DNA from: JALYOC01 sp036675345
Lineage (GTDB): Bacteria > Myxococcota > Myxococcia > Myxococcales > Myxococcaceae
NCBI GenBank assembly: GCA_036675345.1
Contig: JAKFFE010000032.1
Location: 186,001-250,000, forward strand
Length of the DNA: 64,000 bases
Direction of reading: 5' to 3'
Every line of letters begins with the position of its first letter. Positions within the stretch are counted from its first letter, which is position 1. The translations under genes and the position numbers were made by a program. This document shows positions 24,062 through 32,854 of this stretch, piece by piece. The notes beneath the pieces were generated by a model. The model saw nothing but the letters and a program-made list of their open reading frames with translations. It did not search any database and was not told the origin of the DNA.

Positions 24062-24607
24062 ATGCGGCGTGTGGCTCTGGGGCTGTGGGTTCTCTCGTTC
24101 TTCGTTCTGGGGTGTCCCGACCGGCAGGAGGCCCTCGGCACCGCGGACGGGGGCGCCGAGGCACCGGCCGTGGTTGCTGGCCCGGACGCCTCGATGGGGC
24201 CGCTGAAGGTCAGCGCCCGCTACGAGCAGGCGGACGGGGGCTGGGTGGAGATTCCCCTGGCCACCGGCGAGCGCCCGCTGATCGAGCCCACCCAGCGGCT
24301 GGAACTGGCCACCAACCTCTCCTTGAACAACTACCGGGTCCGGCTGTTCGACGAGGTGGACCGGGCAATGGAGTCCGACGACGAGGCGGAGGACGGCGCC
24401 GGTTCGTTGACCTACCGGATCCTGCTGGGCGCGCCGCTGAAGACCGGCCACCGGTACACCCTGTCCCTGGACGCGCAGACCGGGTCGGCGATCACCGACA
24501 TCGGCGGGAGGATCCACCCCGACCAGCGGTTCGAGTTCCAGGTGGCCGGGGAGAAGGAGAAGCCGGCGCCCCCGCCGAAGAAGCCAGCCCGGAAGAAGCG
24601 ACGGTAG
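24062..24607 (+). CDS. Lipoprotein of unknown function
   Basis: From ATG 24062 the product has 181 residues with a textbook lipoprotein leader (MRRVALGLWVLSFFVLGC, lipobox Cys18). The mature part is beta-rich: VEIPLATGERPLIEPTQRLE and LTYRILLGAPLKTGHRYTLS read like an immunoglobulin-like or Big_5-type domain that describes what a body part 'gets' at domain boundaries. The tail is Pro/Lys/Arg-rich (PPPKKPARKKRR). It ends four bases before the convergent aldehyde dehydrogenase gene. The function is unknown. Confidence 0.75.
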   Translation: MRRVALGLWVLSFFVLGCPDRQEALGTADGGAEAPAVVAGPDASMGPLKVSARYEQADGGWVEIPLATGERPLIEPTQRLELATNLSLNNYRVRLFDEVDRAMESDDEAEDGAGSLTYRILLGAPLKTGHRYTLSLDAQTGSAITDIGGRIHPDQRFEFQVAGEKEKPAPPPKKPARKKRR

Positions 24608-24611
24608 CCCG

Positions 24612-26042
24612 CTACCCCGCCAGCTTCCGCATCATCGCTACCACCCGCTTGATCCGCTCTCCGGAGTACGGGGGATGGAGCAGCTTCACGAAGTTGGCCT
24701 TCCCCTGATGGACCACCGCGCGCTCGTGGGAGAAGGCCTTGAAGCCGAACTCACCGTGGTAGCTGCCGTGGCCGGAGTGTCCGACGCCACCGAACGGGAG
24801 GTTGGGGTTCCCCAGGTGGATGAGGACGTTGTTCACCACGCTGCCTCCGGCGGTGGTGTTCTTCAGCATCCGCTCCACCGCCTTGCCGTCCTTGGCGAAG
24901 ATGTAGAGGGCCAGCGGCTTGTCCTTGGCGTCGATCCGGCGGAACACTTCTTCCTCCGTCTCGTAGGTCAGCACCGGGAGCACCGGCCCGAAGATCTCCT
25001 CCTGCATCACCTTGGCGTCCTCCGGGACTGAGGCCAGCACGGTGGGCGAGATGTACCGTTCCTGGGCGTTGGACTCTCCGCCCACCACCACCCTGGCGCC
25101 CCGGTTCCGGGCATCTTCGATCAAGCCCGACAGCCGCCGGAACGCCGCCTCGTCCACCACCCGGCACAGGTCCGGTGAGCTGGCCCGGGCGGCCTCCGTC
25201 TCGCCGTAGCTGACCGCCACCCGCTGGCGCAGCGCCTCCAGCAGCGCCGCCTCCTGCGACTTGTGGACCAGCACGTAGTCCGGGGCCACGCAGGTCTGCC
25301 CGCCGTTGACGAACTTTCCCCAGATCAGCTGCTCGGCCGCGTCCTTCACGTCCGCGCTGGGGTGGACGATCGCCGGCGACTTGCCGCCCAGCTCCAGGGT
25401 CACCGTGGCCAGGTGCTTGGCCGCGGCGGCCATCACCAGCTTCCCGATCTGGGTGCTGCCGGTGAAGAAGATGTGATCGAACGGCAGGTCCAACAGCGCC
25501 TGGGCCACCTCCGGGCCGCCCTCGAACAGGGTCACCTCCTCGGGGGGGAAGACCTTCTCGATGATCCCGCGCAGCACCTGGGAGGTGTGGGGAGTCTTCT
25601 CCGACGGTTTGAGGATCACGCAGTTGCCCGCGGCCACCGCCGCCAGCAACGGGGCCATCAGCAGCTGAAAGGGGTAGTTCCAGGGCGAGAGGATCAGGGT
25701 GTTGCCCTTGGGCTCGTAGCGGATCTCCCCGCTGGTCCCGAACAGGGTCATCGGGGTGGAGACCTTGCGGACCTTCATCCACCGCGGCAGGTGGGAGATC
25801 GCGTCCTTGATCTCCGAGAGGGTGACCAGGATCTCGGTGATCTCGGTCTCCGCCGGGGGCTTCTTGAAGTCGGCGTACAGCGCGTCACAGATCGCCTGTC
25901 GCTGGCCGTCGATCGCGTCCCGGAGCCGGCGCAGCTTCTCCGCCCGCTGCCTGGCCGTGGTGTGGGCGACCTTCCAACGGTTCGCCTTCTGGGCTTCGAA
26001 GGCGGCCTGGATCTCGCGGGTTCCGGTGGTCTGGATGCGCAT
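24612..26042 (-). CDS. Aldehyde dehydrogenase, class-3 (fatty aldehyde) type
   Basis: The 476-residue product has the catalytic Cys251 (GGQTCVAPDY) and the general base Glu217 (LELGGKSP), with the NAD-binding SPWNYPF and FTGS motifs. The short N-terminus and the sequence CVAPDYVLV, in place of the C-x-A-x-x-R of classes 1/2, identify ALDH3-type enzymes. These oxidise medium- to long-chain aldehydes to acids with NAD(P). It would serve lipid or alkanal detoxification in the cytosol. The gene lies 51 bases downstream of the exonuclease gene. Start ATG 26042 fits the family N-terminus. Confidence 0.92.
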   Translation of the reverse strand: MRIQTTGTREIQAAFEAQKANRWKVAHTTARQRAEKLRRLRDAIDGQRQAICDALYADFKKPPAETEITEILVTLSEIKDAISHLPRWMKVRKVSTPMTLFGTSGEIRYEPKGNTLILSPWNYPFQLLMAPLLAAVAAGNCVILKPSEKTPHTSQVLRGIIEKVFPPEEVTLFEGGPEVAQALLDLPFDHIFFTGSTQIGKLVMAAAAKHLATVTLELGGKSPAIVHPSADVKDAAEQLIWGKFVNGGQTCVAPDYVLVHKSQEAALLEALRQRVAVSYGETEAARASSPDLCRVVDEAAFRRLSGLIEDARNRGARVVVGGESNAQERYISPTVLASVPEDAKVMQEEIFGPVLPVLTYETEEEVFRRIDAKDKPLALYIFAKDGKAVERMLKNTTAGGSVVNNVLIHLGNPNLPFGGVGHSGHGSYHGEFGFKAFSHERAVVHQGKANFVKLLHPPYSGERIKRVVAMMRKLAG

Positions 26043-26093
26043 GGAGCCAACTATGCGCGTTTCATCCGCCGGGTGCAGCGGAACAAGCCCTGC

Positions 26094-26966
26094 TCAGCCG
26101 TCGAGCTGACGATCCTGGGGTGCCAGCCGCTGCAGCAGCACCCGGTCCCGTTCAGTGTGCCCCAGCGCCAGCAGAAGCTTGGTGAGGTCGTAGAGCACTT
26201 CCCCGCGCTCGAACACCGGCATCGAGTCGTCGAAGGCCAGCTGGTCCGCCAGCCGGTTGAAGCCAATCTCCGCCACCGAGCGCAGGTTGATGGCGTCGTA
26301 GGCGTTGTACTCCACCAGCAGGCGCAGCGCGGCCAGGTCGGCGGTGTCCTCGTAGACGCGCCACAACTCCACCGCCTGCAGGCCCCCTACCCCGCGCAGG
26401 TGCGGCGGCCGGCCGATCCCGATCGCGTCCTCCACCGGCTTGAGCCCGCCACCCAGCCGCAGCTTGCGGACCAGCACCTTGAGGTCCAGGTGGAGGACCG
26501 GTTCGGGCAGCTCGCCGAAGTAGGCCTTCAGCACCGGGATGTCGAAGCTGCCGCCGTTGAAGGTCACCCACAGCTCGGATTCGCCCAGGGCGGTGGGCAG
26601 CTCCTCCAGGTTGCGACCCCGGATGAACGTCCGGATCCCCCGGGCATCGAACAGGGTCACCACGGTCGGCACCCGGTCCCCGTCGGCCTCGATGTCGAAG
26701 TACACCGCCCGATCAGCGAAATGCGGAAACAGCCGCCAGTGCTCGCGGCCGGGCAGCAGCGAGACCAGGGTCCGCAGATCGCCGCCGGCCAGCGCGGCCC
26801 GGGCGTCGGCGATGGTGGCCCGCAGCTCCGCGTCCAGCTCCTCCGACACCACCGGATCCGCGCCCTCCCGAGGGAGGTCGTCCCAGGTCATCACCCCCCG
26901 CGCCCACAGGTCCTTCTCCCGCCAGGGGCCCACGCCGGGGATGAGCTGAAAGGTCCGCAGGAGCAT
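26094..26966 (-). CDS. RNase H-like (YprB-type) exonuclease
   Basis: From ATG 26966 the product has 290 residues. DEDD-type residues are visible: Asp and Glu in YFDIEADG, Asp in FNGGSFDIPVL, and Asp in EYNAYDAINL near the C-terminus. Leading residues include LIPGVGPWREKDLW, a helix-hairpin-like or 'double zeta' segment. The arrangement fits the RNase_H_2/YprB family of predicted 3'-5' nucleases acting on single-stranded nucleic acid. Substrate is unknown. Expression is probably joint with the downstream aldehyde dehydrogenase gene. Confidence 0.8.
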   Translation of the reverse strand: MLLRTFQLIPGVGPWREKDLWARGVMTWDDLPREGADPVVSEELDAELRATIADARAALAGGDLRTLVSLLPGREHWRLFPHFADRAVYFDIEADGDRVPTVVTLFDARGIRTFIRGRNLEELPTALGESELWVTFNGGSFDIPVLKAYFGELPEPVLHLDLKVLVRKLRLGGGLKPVEDAIGIGRPPHLRGVGGLQAVELWRVYEDTADLAALRLLVEYNAYDAINLRSVAEIGFNRLADQLAFDDSMPVFERGEVLYDLTKLLLALGHTERDRVLLQRLAPQDRQLDG

Positions 26967-27074
26967 CGCCCGCCCATGGTGCCAGAGGATGCTCTGGACT
27001 GCACACAAGTTCAGCCTGGCTGCCCGCTCCCAGGGACCAGGTGGGTCTTCGTTTGAAACCAAACCCCCAGGTGG

Positions 27075-28835
27075 TCAACGCCCGCCCGAGATCGCCCGCA
27101 GCTCCCCCTGCGCCCGACTCAGCCGGCTCTTGGCCTCGTTGAAACGCTCGATCGGCGAGCGACACATCTCGTGCGCCGTGGAGCCCAGGTTCTTGGCGCG
27201 GTCCGCACACGCCTCGAGGATCCGGCCGGCATCCGCCACCTCAGCATCGAAGCGGGCGACCTCGCTCTGCTTGGCCGCCTCCTGCGGAGAGGAGGGCGGC
27301 TTGGCGGAGGCAGTCTCCACCACCAGCAGGTCCGCGGTCGCGGCCCGGACCACCGCCTTCTCCAGCGCCTCATGCCCCGCCAACAGCCGCAGCACGCTGT
27401 GGGAGGGGACCGCGTTGCGGCCGCAGCCCAGGGTCGCCTCCTGCACCCCCACCCAGAGGTTGTTGTTCAGCGCGTGCTTCTTGAGCCACTCCCCCAGCCG
27501 CTTGTCCGGCAGCCGGTGATCGGTGGCCCCCTTGAGCGGGCTCCACTTCACCGGGAAGCCCGCGCCCTCGCACTTGCCGGCCTCGCCGTTGTCCAGCTCC
27601 AGCTGCACCGGGGCGGGACTGGGCGGCTGGGAGGAGCGCACCATCAGCACCGCCACCAGCCCTCCGTTGGGCTTGAGCAGCGCGCCCACCAGCCCGGTCT
27701 TGCCCAGCGTCTCCCCGGCGGCGGCGGCGTCCTCGAGATCGCTCTCCTTCAGCTTGGCCACCACCGCCTGCCACCGGGTGAGGTCCAGTCCCTCCGGCGG
27801 GGGAAGCATCGCGGTGGGGCCGTCGAAGGCGTAGTTGATCGGCAGCGCCAGGCCCAGCCCGTTGGAGTCCTTCATCATCATCGACAGCACGCCCACCACC
27901 CGTCCGTGGCCGTCCACCACCGGCCCACCGCTGTTGCCGGGGTTCACGTTGATGTCGATCTGCAAAAAGCCCACCCCGACGATGTTCCGCCCCACGTAGC
28001 TGACCGTGCCGCGAGAGACGGTGAACTCCAGCCCCTTGGGGCTGCCGATCGCCGCCACCGGATCTCCGGCCTGCAGCACCGAGGCGTCGGCCACCCGCAG
28101 CGGGACGCCCTCCCCTCCGGACACCTCCACCAGGGCCAGATCCAGCCGCTCGTCGCGCTGCCGGGTCCTCCCCAGCAGCTTGCGGCCGTCGTGGAGCACG
28201 ACCTGCATCATCTCCGACTCCGGGCACACCGCGTGGGCGTTGGTCAGCACCTGGGTCTCGCTGATGAAGAAGCCCGCCGCGCGGGACTCCTTGCACCGCA
28301 CCGCCACGGTGGAGCGGATGGCCCGCTGCACGGTCTCGGTGCTGGGCCCGGAGGTGGGCCGTTCCTCCGGCGCGAGGTCCACACCGCGTCCGGGAAGCAG
28401 CCCCTTGCTGGCCGCGTACCCGGCGCCCGCCACCAGCAGCACCAGGCCCACCCCCAGGGCGCGCTTCCCCCACCCTGGGCGTGGCCCCTCCGCGGCGGAG
28501 AAGGACACGGCGGCCACCAGGTCCACCCGCTCGCCGTGGGCCACCACTCCCACCGCGGCCGCCTCGTCGATGAACCGCTGGGCCAACACCCAGGTGACCT
28601 CCCGGGCCAGCACCGGACGCGGCGCGCCCAGGGACCGCTGCACCTCGGCGAAGTCCCGTCCGGCGGGGGGGAGGCCCAGCAGCACCTTGGCCAACTGGAA
28701 CCGCGCCTTGGCGTCGCGAACCGGCCCTTCCAGCACCACGTTCACCCGCAGGCTGGCGCCGCAGTTCCCGCAGGCCGGCTGGCCAACGGGGGAGGACTGG
28801 TTGCACTCCGGACAGGGGATCTCTTGGCTGGCCAC
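27075..28835 (-). CDS. Zinc-ribbon, membrane-anchored trypsin-like serine protease
   Basis: The 586-residue product has a cytoplasmic N-terminal zinc ribbon (Cys8, Cys11, Cys22, Cys25), a helical spacer and one membrane segment (about 125-144). The HtrA/trypsin-type protease domain has the triad His201 (TNAHAV), Asp232 (ERLDLALVEV) and Ser302 (NPGNSGGPV). No PDZ domain is seen. The C-terminal 200 residues hold a coiled-coil-like helical region with three cysteines. The topology puts the protease in the periplasm and the zinc ribbon in the cytoplasm, which suggests signalling across the membrane rather than general degradation. Partners are unknown. Confidence 0.85.
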   Translation of the reverse strand: MASQEIPCPECNQSSPVGQPACGNCGASLRVNVVLEGPVRDAKARFQLAKVLLGLPPAGRDFAEVQRSLGAPRPVLAREVTWVLAQRFIDEAAAVGVVAHGERVDLVAAVSFSAAEGPRPGWGKRALGVGLVLLVAGAGYAASKGLLPGRGVDLAPEERPTSGPSTETVQRAIRSTVAVRCKESRAAGFFISETQVLTNAHAVCPESEMMQVVLHDGRKLLGRTRQRDERLDLALVEVSGGEGVPLRVADASVLQAGDPVAAIGSPKGLEFTVSRGTVSYVGRNIVGVGFLQIDINVNPGNSGGPVVDGHGRVVGVLSMMMKDSNGLGLALPINYAFDGPTAMLPPPEGLDLTRWQAVVAKLKESDLEDAAAAGETLGKTGLVGALLKPNGGLVAVLMVRSSQPPSPAPVQLELDNGEAGKCEGAGFPVKWSPLKGATDHRLPDKRLGEWLKKHALNNNLWVGVQEATLGCGRNAVPSHSVLRLLAGHEALEKAVVRAATADLLVVETASAKPPSSPQEAAKQSEVARFDAEVADAGRILEACADRAKNLGSTAHEMCRSPIERFNEAKSRLSRAQGELRAISGGR

Positions 28836-28936
28836 CGGGAGACCATAGCGGGCAAACGGATTTTTCTCCGCATCCGGCTTTTCACCGGAAAGGGACCTCC
28901 CCGCCTCTCCCCGAACGCAAGGAGCTCGGCCCTCGC

Positions 28937-29356
28937 CTACCGGGTCCGCAGCTCCCCGCTGGCCATCGCCTCCAGCAGGGGGAGGTCCGCCTCGCAGAAG
29001 GGCAGCTGCCGCATCTGTTCCGGGGTCAAGAAGCGCAGCTGGGCGGCGCCCAGCGGCTGGGGGGTCCCCCGCTCGATCCGCGCCGCGAACAGCACCAGCT
29101 CCACCACCAGATCCGGGTACTCATGCACGGTGGACCACAGCTGGCGTCCGACCTCGAGCTGGACCTCCAGCTCCTCCTGGCACTCGCGCACCAGGGCGGC
29201 GGAGTCGGTCTCACCCTGCTCCACCTTGCCGCCCGGAAACTCCCACAGCAACGCGCGGCTCCCGCCCGGAAGCCGCTGCTGCACCAGGAACCGCTCCGGA
29301 TCGGTGGGGTCTGAAATCAGCGCCGCCACCACCCGCACGCGGCGCTGCGAGCTCAT
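28937..29356 (-). CDS. MutT-type Nudix hydrolase
   Basis: From ATG 29356, which overlaps the bamB-like stop (ATGA), the product has 139 residues. The Nudix box starts at GGKVEQGET and ends at RECQEELEV, with the REXXEE core present; the spacing is canonical. FPGGKVE and the later AAQLRFLTPEQM resemble MutT/8-oxo-dGTP diphosphatases, which cleanse the nucleotide pool. It is the last gene of a long minus-strand run. Longer upstream in-frame reading (to 29593) overlaps the neighbour and is not used. Confidence 0.88.
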   Translation of the reverse strand: MSSQRRVRVVAALISDPTDPERFLVQQRLPGGSRALLWEFPGGKVEQGETDSAALVRECQEELEVQLEVGRQLWSTVHEYPDLVVELVLFAARIERGTPQPLGAAQLRFLTPEQMRQLPFCEADLPLLEAMASGELRTR

Positions 29357-30498
29357 CCCCGACCCTGAGGCTGCAGGTACATCGAGTACAGGAACCCCAG
29401 GTTGGAGAGCACGTAGAGGTGCGAACCGAACACCAGCGGCGCGGCGCTCACCCCGTCTCCCGGATCCCAGCTGACCTGCTCGACGCCGGAGCGGGGATTG
29501 AGGAACAGCAGCAGGTTGTCCTGGGGCACCACCAGCATTCCCCGGGCCAGCACCGGCCGGCGACCGGCGCGGTTCTTCAGCGCCTTGGACCACTGGCGCA
29601 GTCCGGTCTCGGTGTTGAAGGCGGCCACCTGGGCATCACCGGTGGCGTAGACCGTGCCCGCGTCCACCACCAGGTGGTTGATCCCGTTGGCGCTGGTGGT
29701 CCACTGCACCTCGCCACTCTGGGCCTCCAGGGCGAACAGCCCGTCCTGGTAGGAGGCCACGTAGACCCGGCCGGCGGACTCGTCCAGCACCGCGGTGCTG
29801 TCCACGTCGTTGAACTCCTTGCCGGTGCCCAGCTTCCGCTCCCACTCCAGGGTCCCGTCCTTCAGGTCCAGGGCCACGAAGAAGCCGTCGCTGAAGCCGA
29901 CGTACGCCCTTCCCCCGCCCACCACCGGGGTGGAGGCCCCGCGAATGGTGAAGCCGGTGGGGGGCTCCCGGCGGTACTGCCACACCCACTCCCCGGTGCT
30001 GCGGTTCACCGCGAACAGGGTGTCGGTCATCGAGGCCACCAGCACCAGCTCCCCGTCGATCACCGGGGTGGTGGCCAGCTCCTCCTTGGCGTCGTACTTC
30101 CACAGCAGCTCCCCGGTGCGGGCCTTGAGCGCATAGAGGAAGCCATCCGCGCCGGGCACGTACAGCGTCCCTTCGTGGACCGCGGCCCCGGCGTTGAACG
30201 GGCCCCGGGTCTCGAACTCCCACTCCTGCTTCCCGTCCGGGCTGATCGCCCGCACCACCCGGTCCCGGGTCAGCGCGTACACCCGCCGGGTGTCGGGATC
30301 GATGGCCGGGGTGGCCAGCTCCCGCGGCGCGTACTCCAGCAGCCCGGGGGAGACCAGCTGCACCCGCCAGTCGATGTCCCACAGGTCGGCCTGCGCCCGG
30401 GGGCCGGAGGCCAGGGCGCTGTCGCCCAGGGACACGGTCCGGCACCCGGCCAGCAGGGCCAACCCGCACAGCAGACTCAAGGCGGTGCGCAGCTTCAA
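29353..30498 (-). CDS. bamB: BamB-like PQQ beta-propeller lipoprotein
   Basis: The product has 381 residues from TTG 30498, which has GGAGG eight bases upstream; an alternative ATG at 30516 lacks one and would overlap the previous gene by 14 bases. A lipoprotein leader (LSLLCGLALLAGC) is followed by about seven beta-propeller blades with W/G repeats such as YVPGADGFLYALKARTGELLW. BamB is the propeller lipoprotein of the outer-membrane protein assembly machine. The order der-yfgM-bamB seen here matches the E. coli order, which supports the name, although propeller lipoproteins of other function exist. Confidence 0.85.
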   Translation of the reverse strand: MKLRTALSLLCGLALLAGCRTVSLGDSALASGPRAQADLWDIDWRVQLVSPGLLEYAPRELATPAIDPDTRRVYALTRDRVVRAISPDGKQEWEFETRGPFNAGAAVHEGTLYVPGADGFLYALKARTGELLWKYDAKEELATTPVIDGELVLVASMTDTLFAVNRSTGEWVWQYRREPPTGFTIRGASTPVVGGGRAYVGFSDGFFVALDLKDGTLEWERKLGTGKEFNDVDSTAVLDESAGRVYVASYQDGLFALEAQSGEVQWTTSANGINHLVVDAGTVYATGDAQVAAFNTETGLRQWSKALKNRAGRRPVLARGMLVVPQDNLLLFLNPRSGVEQVSWDPGDGVSAAPLVFGSHLYVLSNLGFLYSMYLQPQGRG

Positions 30499-30502
30499 GG
30501 TC

Positions 30503-31297
30503 CTACCCTCCCGCATCGACGCCCGCGGCGGGCGAGGCGGTGGGGATGGCCACGCCCTCGGCGGCCAGCAGGGTCAGCCGCTCGCGGGACATCCGGGAGG
30601 CGGCGCTGTCCGGGTGATCGCGCTCGATCTCGGTCAGCAGCTTGGCGGCCTCGTCCTTCTTGCCCTGGGAGATCAGGATCCGCGCCCGGTGGAAGCTGCC
30701 CATCCCGGCCAGGAACTCGGAGCTGTTCTCCTTGGCCAGCTGGTCGTAGACGCCCAGCGCGCCCTCCAGGTCTCCCTTGGCCTCCAGCGCGTAGCCCTTG
30801 CCCTCCAGGGCCTGGCTGCGGGTGGCCAGCTTGGCGGGAGCCTTCTTGAGGAACTCGTCGAAGGAGGCCAGGGCCGCGTCCGACTGTCCCAGCCGCAGCT
30901 GCGCCTGCCCCAGCGGGAGCGCGGCGGTGGCGGCGGCGTCGGTTCCGGAGTGGGCGGTGCGGAAGTCGCTCAGCGACTTGATCACCGCCTCGTCCTTGGC
31001 CTGCTGGGAGGCGAACGGGGCCTCGGGGGTCTCCAGGGCGTTGGCCGGGGCCGGGCCCTCGCGGACCGGACGCTCCAGCGGGGCCAGGGCCCCGCCCAGC
31101 TGGCGGGAGGCCTTCTCCTCGCCGCGCTGCGAGAAGTAGCTGGCCAGTGCCGCGGCCAACCCCACCAGCAGGACGACGATCACCGCGATCCCCACCGCCC
31201 GCTCGCGCTCCTTGAGCCAATCGCGGGCGTCGGTGCCAGCGCGCTGCAGCGCATCCGGCTGACGAAGTTCTTTCTTTGCGGTCATCTTCTGGGCCAC
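30503..31297 (-). CDS. yfgM: YfgM-like tetratricopeptide membrane protein
   Basis: From GTG 31297 (GGAG six bases upstream) the product has 264 residues: a cytoplasmic basic leader, a single membrane segment (AVGIAVIVVLLVGLAAALASY, about 35-55), then TPR-like helices (AALASFDEFLKKAP, GALGVYDQLAKENSSEFLAG) in the periplasm. This is the topology of YfgM, an ancillary subunit near SecYEG and periplasmic chaperones. Position between der and bamB-like genes is the strongest support, since the sequence itself is low in conserved residues. The last 15 residues are Ala/Gly/Pro-rich. Confidence 0.75.
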   Translation of the reverse strand: MAQKMTAKKELRQPDALQRAGTDARDWLKERERAVGIAVIVVLLVGLAAALASYFSQRGEEKASRQLGGALAPLERPVREGPAPANALETPEAPFASQQAKDEAVIKSLSDFRTAHSGTDAAATAALPLGQAQLRLGQSDAALASFDEFLKKAPAKLATRSQALEGKGYALEAKGDLEGALGVYDQLAKENSSEFLAGMGSFHRARILISQGKKDEAAKLLTEIERDHPDSAASRMSRERLTLLAAEGVAIPTASPAAGVDAGG

Positions 31298-31360
31298 GAA
31301 CTTCTCCTCAAAAAAGGCGGCGGAATCTACTGGCGGCAGCGGGCTGGCACAACGCCCGAC

Positions 31361-32854
31361 TCACTCCCGCTTCTGGGTCTTGCCACGGTTCTTCTTCAAC
31401 CGGGTGTTCTTCAGACGGGTGTTCTTGGGCGGAGGCGGCCGGGTGGCGCGCTTGCCGGGCCGTTCGCGGAAGAAGATCCGGATCGGCACCCGCAGATCGA
31501 AGGTCTTGCGGATCTGGTTGATCAGGTAGCGCCGGTAGGCGTCGGGGACGTCGTTGGGCTTGTTGCAGGTGACCGCGAACGCCGGCGGACTCACCCCCAC
31601 CTGGGCCATGTAATACAGCCGCAGCTGCTTGCCGCCGATCACCGGCGTGGGGTGGTTCTCCTTCACGTACTCCAGCAGCTTGTTCAGCTGCGGGGTGGGC
31701 GCCCGGTAGTGCAGCTGGTCCGCCACCGTGGCCGCCAGCTCCAGCACCTTGGTGACCTTGGAGCCGGTCAAGGCGGAGGTGAAGATCACCGGCGCGTAGG
31801 CGATGAACTTGAAGGCCAGCTTCAGCTCATCCCGCATCGCCCGCTGCTTGTCCCCGCCCAGCTTCTCCAGCTTGTCCCACTTGTTGACCACCACCAGCAG
31901 GGCGCGGCCCTTGTCCTCGGCGATCCCCGCCAGCCGCGCGTCCTGATCCACCGCCGGCTCGGTGGCGTCCACCAGCAGCACCGCCACGTCGCTGTTGTCC
32001 ACGGTGCGCAAGGAGGCCACCACCGCGAAGGACTCCACCCGGGCGGCGATGGACCGCTTGCGGCGGATGCCGGCGGTGTCGGTGAGGATGTACTTGCGCT
32101 TGTTGAACTCCAGGGCGGAGTCGATCGGATCCCGGGTGGTGCCCGGAATCTCCGAGGCCACCAGGCGGTCCTTGCCCAGCAGGGCGTTGATCAAGGTGCT
32201 CTTGCCCACGTTGGGCCGGCCCACGATCGCCACCCGGACCGGCGCCTCCTTGGCGCGCTGGATCTTCTCCTCCCGGGTGGGGGTGGCGTGCTTCTCCTCC
32301 ACCTCCTCCTCGTCGAAGGGGAACTCCTCCTCCTCCACCTCCGGCTTGGGCTCCTCCGGAGGCAGGGCGGCCAGCATCGCGTCGTCCAGCTCGTCGATCC
32401 CCGACCCGTGCTCGGCGGACAGCCCGATCGGATCCGGGAAGCCCAGGGTGTGGAACTCGGCCAGGGCCACCTCGCGCTTGCGGGCGTCGTCCAGCTTGTT
32501 CACCACCACGATGATCGGCTTGCCGCTCCGGCGGAGGATCTTGGCGATCTCGTGGTCGGCGGTGATCAGCCCGTGCTTGCCGTCCACCACGAACAGGATC
32601 ACCTCGCACTCGTCCACCGCCAGTTGCGCCTGCTCGCGCACCGACTTGAGCAACGGATCGTTCTCGTTGGGAACGAAGCCGCCGGTGTCGATGATGGTCA
32701 GCTCGCGGTTGTTCCGCTCGATGTCCTTGTAGTGGCGGTCCCGGGTCACCCCGGGGAGATCCTCCACGATCGCCAGCTTCTTCCCGGCCAGACGATTGAA
32801 CAGGGTGGACTTGCCCACGTTGGGGCGTCCGACAATTGCAACCAGCGGTCTCAT
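31361..32854 (-). CDS. der: Ribosome-assembly GTPase Der (EngA)
   Basis: The 497-residue protein has two GTPase domains in tandem, each beginning with GRPNVGKSTL (near 9 and 212), plus NKLD and NKWD specificity motifs and the C-terminal KH-like domain. It acts in 50S subunit maturation. Oddities are a Glu-rich linker of about 40 residues between the G domains (PEVEEEEFPFDEEEVEEKHA) and a basic C-terminal tail (TRLKNTRLKKNRGKTQKRE), so the protein is longer than the usual 440-490. The start overlaps the era stop by four bases (ATGA). Confidence 0.96.
   Translation of the reverse strand: MRPLVAIVGRPNVGKSTLFNRLAGKKLAIVEDLPGVTRDRHYKDIERNNRELTIIDTGGFVPNENDPLLKSVREQAQLAVDECEVILFVVDGKHGLITADHEIAKILRRSGKPIIVVVNKLDDARKREVALAEFHTLGFPDPIGLSAEHGSGIDELDDAMLAALPPEEPKPEVEEEEFPFDEEEVEEKHATPTREEKIQRAKEAPVRVAIVGRPNVGKSTLINALLGKDRLVASEIPGTTRDPIDSALEFNKRKYILTDTAGIRRKRSIAARVESFAVVASLRTVDNSDVAVLLVDATEPAVDQDARLAGIAEDKGRALLVVVNKWDKLEKLGGDKQRAMRDELKLAFKFIAYAPVIFTSALTGSKVTKVLELAATVADQLHYRAPTPQLNKLLEYVKENHPTPVIGGKQLRLYYMAQVGVSPPAFAVTCNKPNDVPDAYRRYLINQIRKTFDLRVPIRIFFRERPGKRATRPPPPKNTRLKNTRLKKNRGKTQKRE

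Noticed and set aside
31298..31360. Terminator between der and the yfgM-like gene (T run TTTTTT)
   Set aside because: The preceding GC-rich bases are direct rather than inverted repeats, so no stem forms; the T run lies just before the ribosome binding site.
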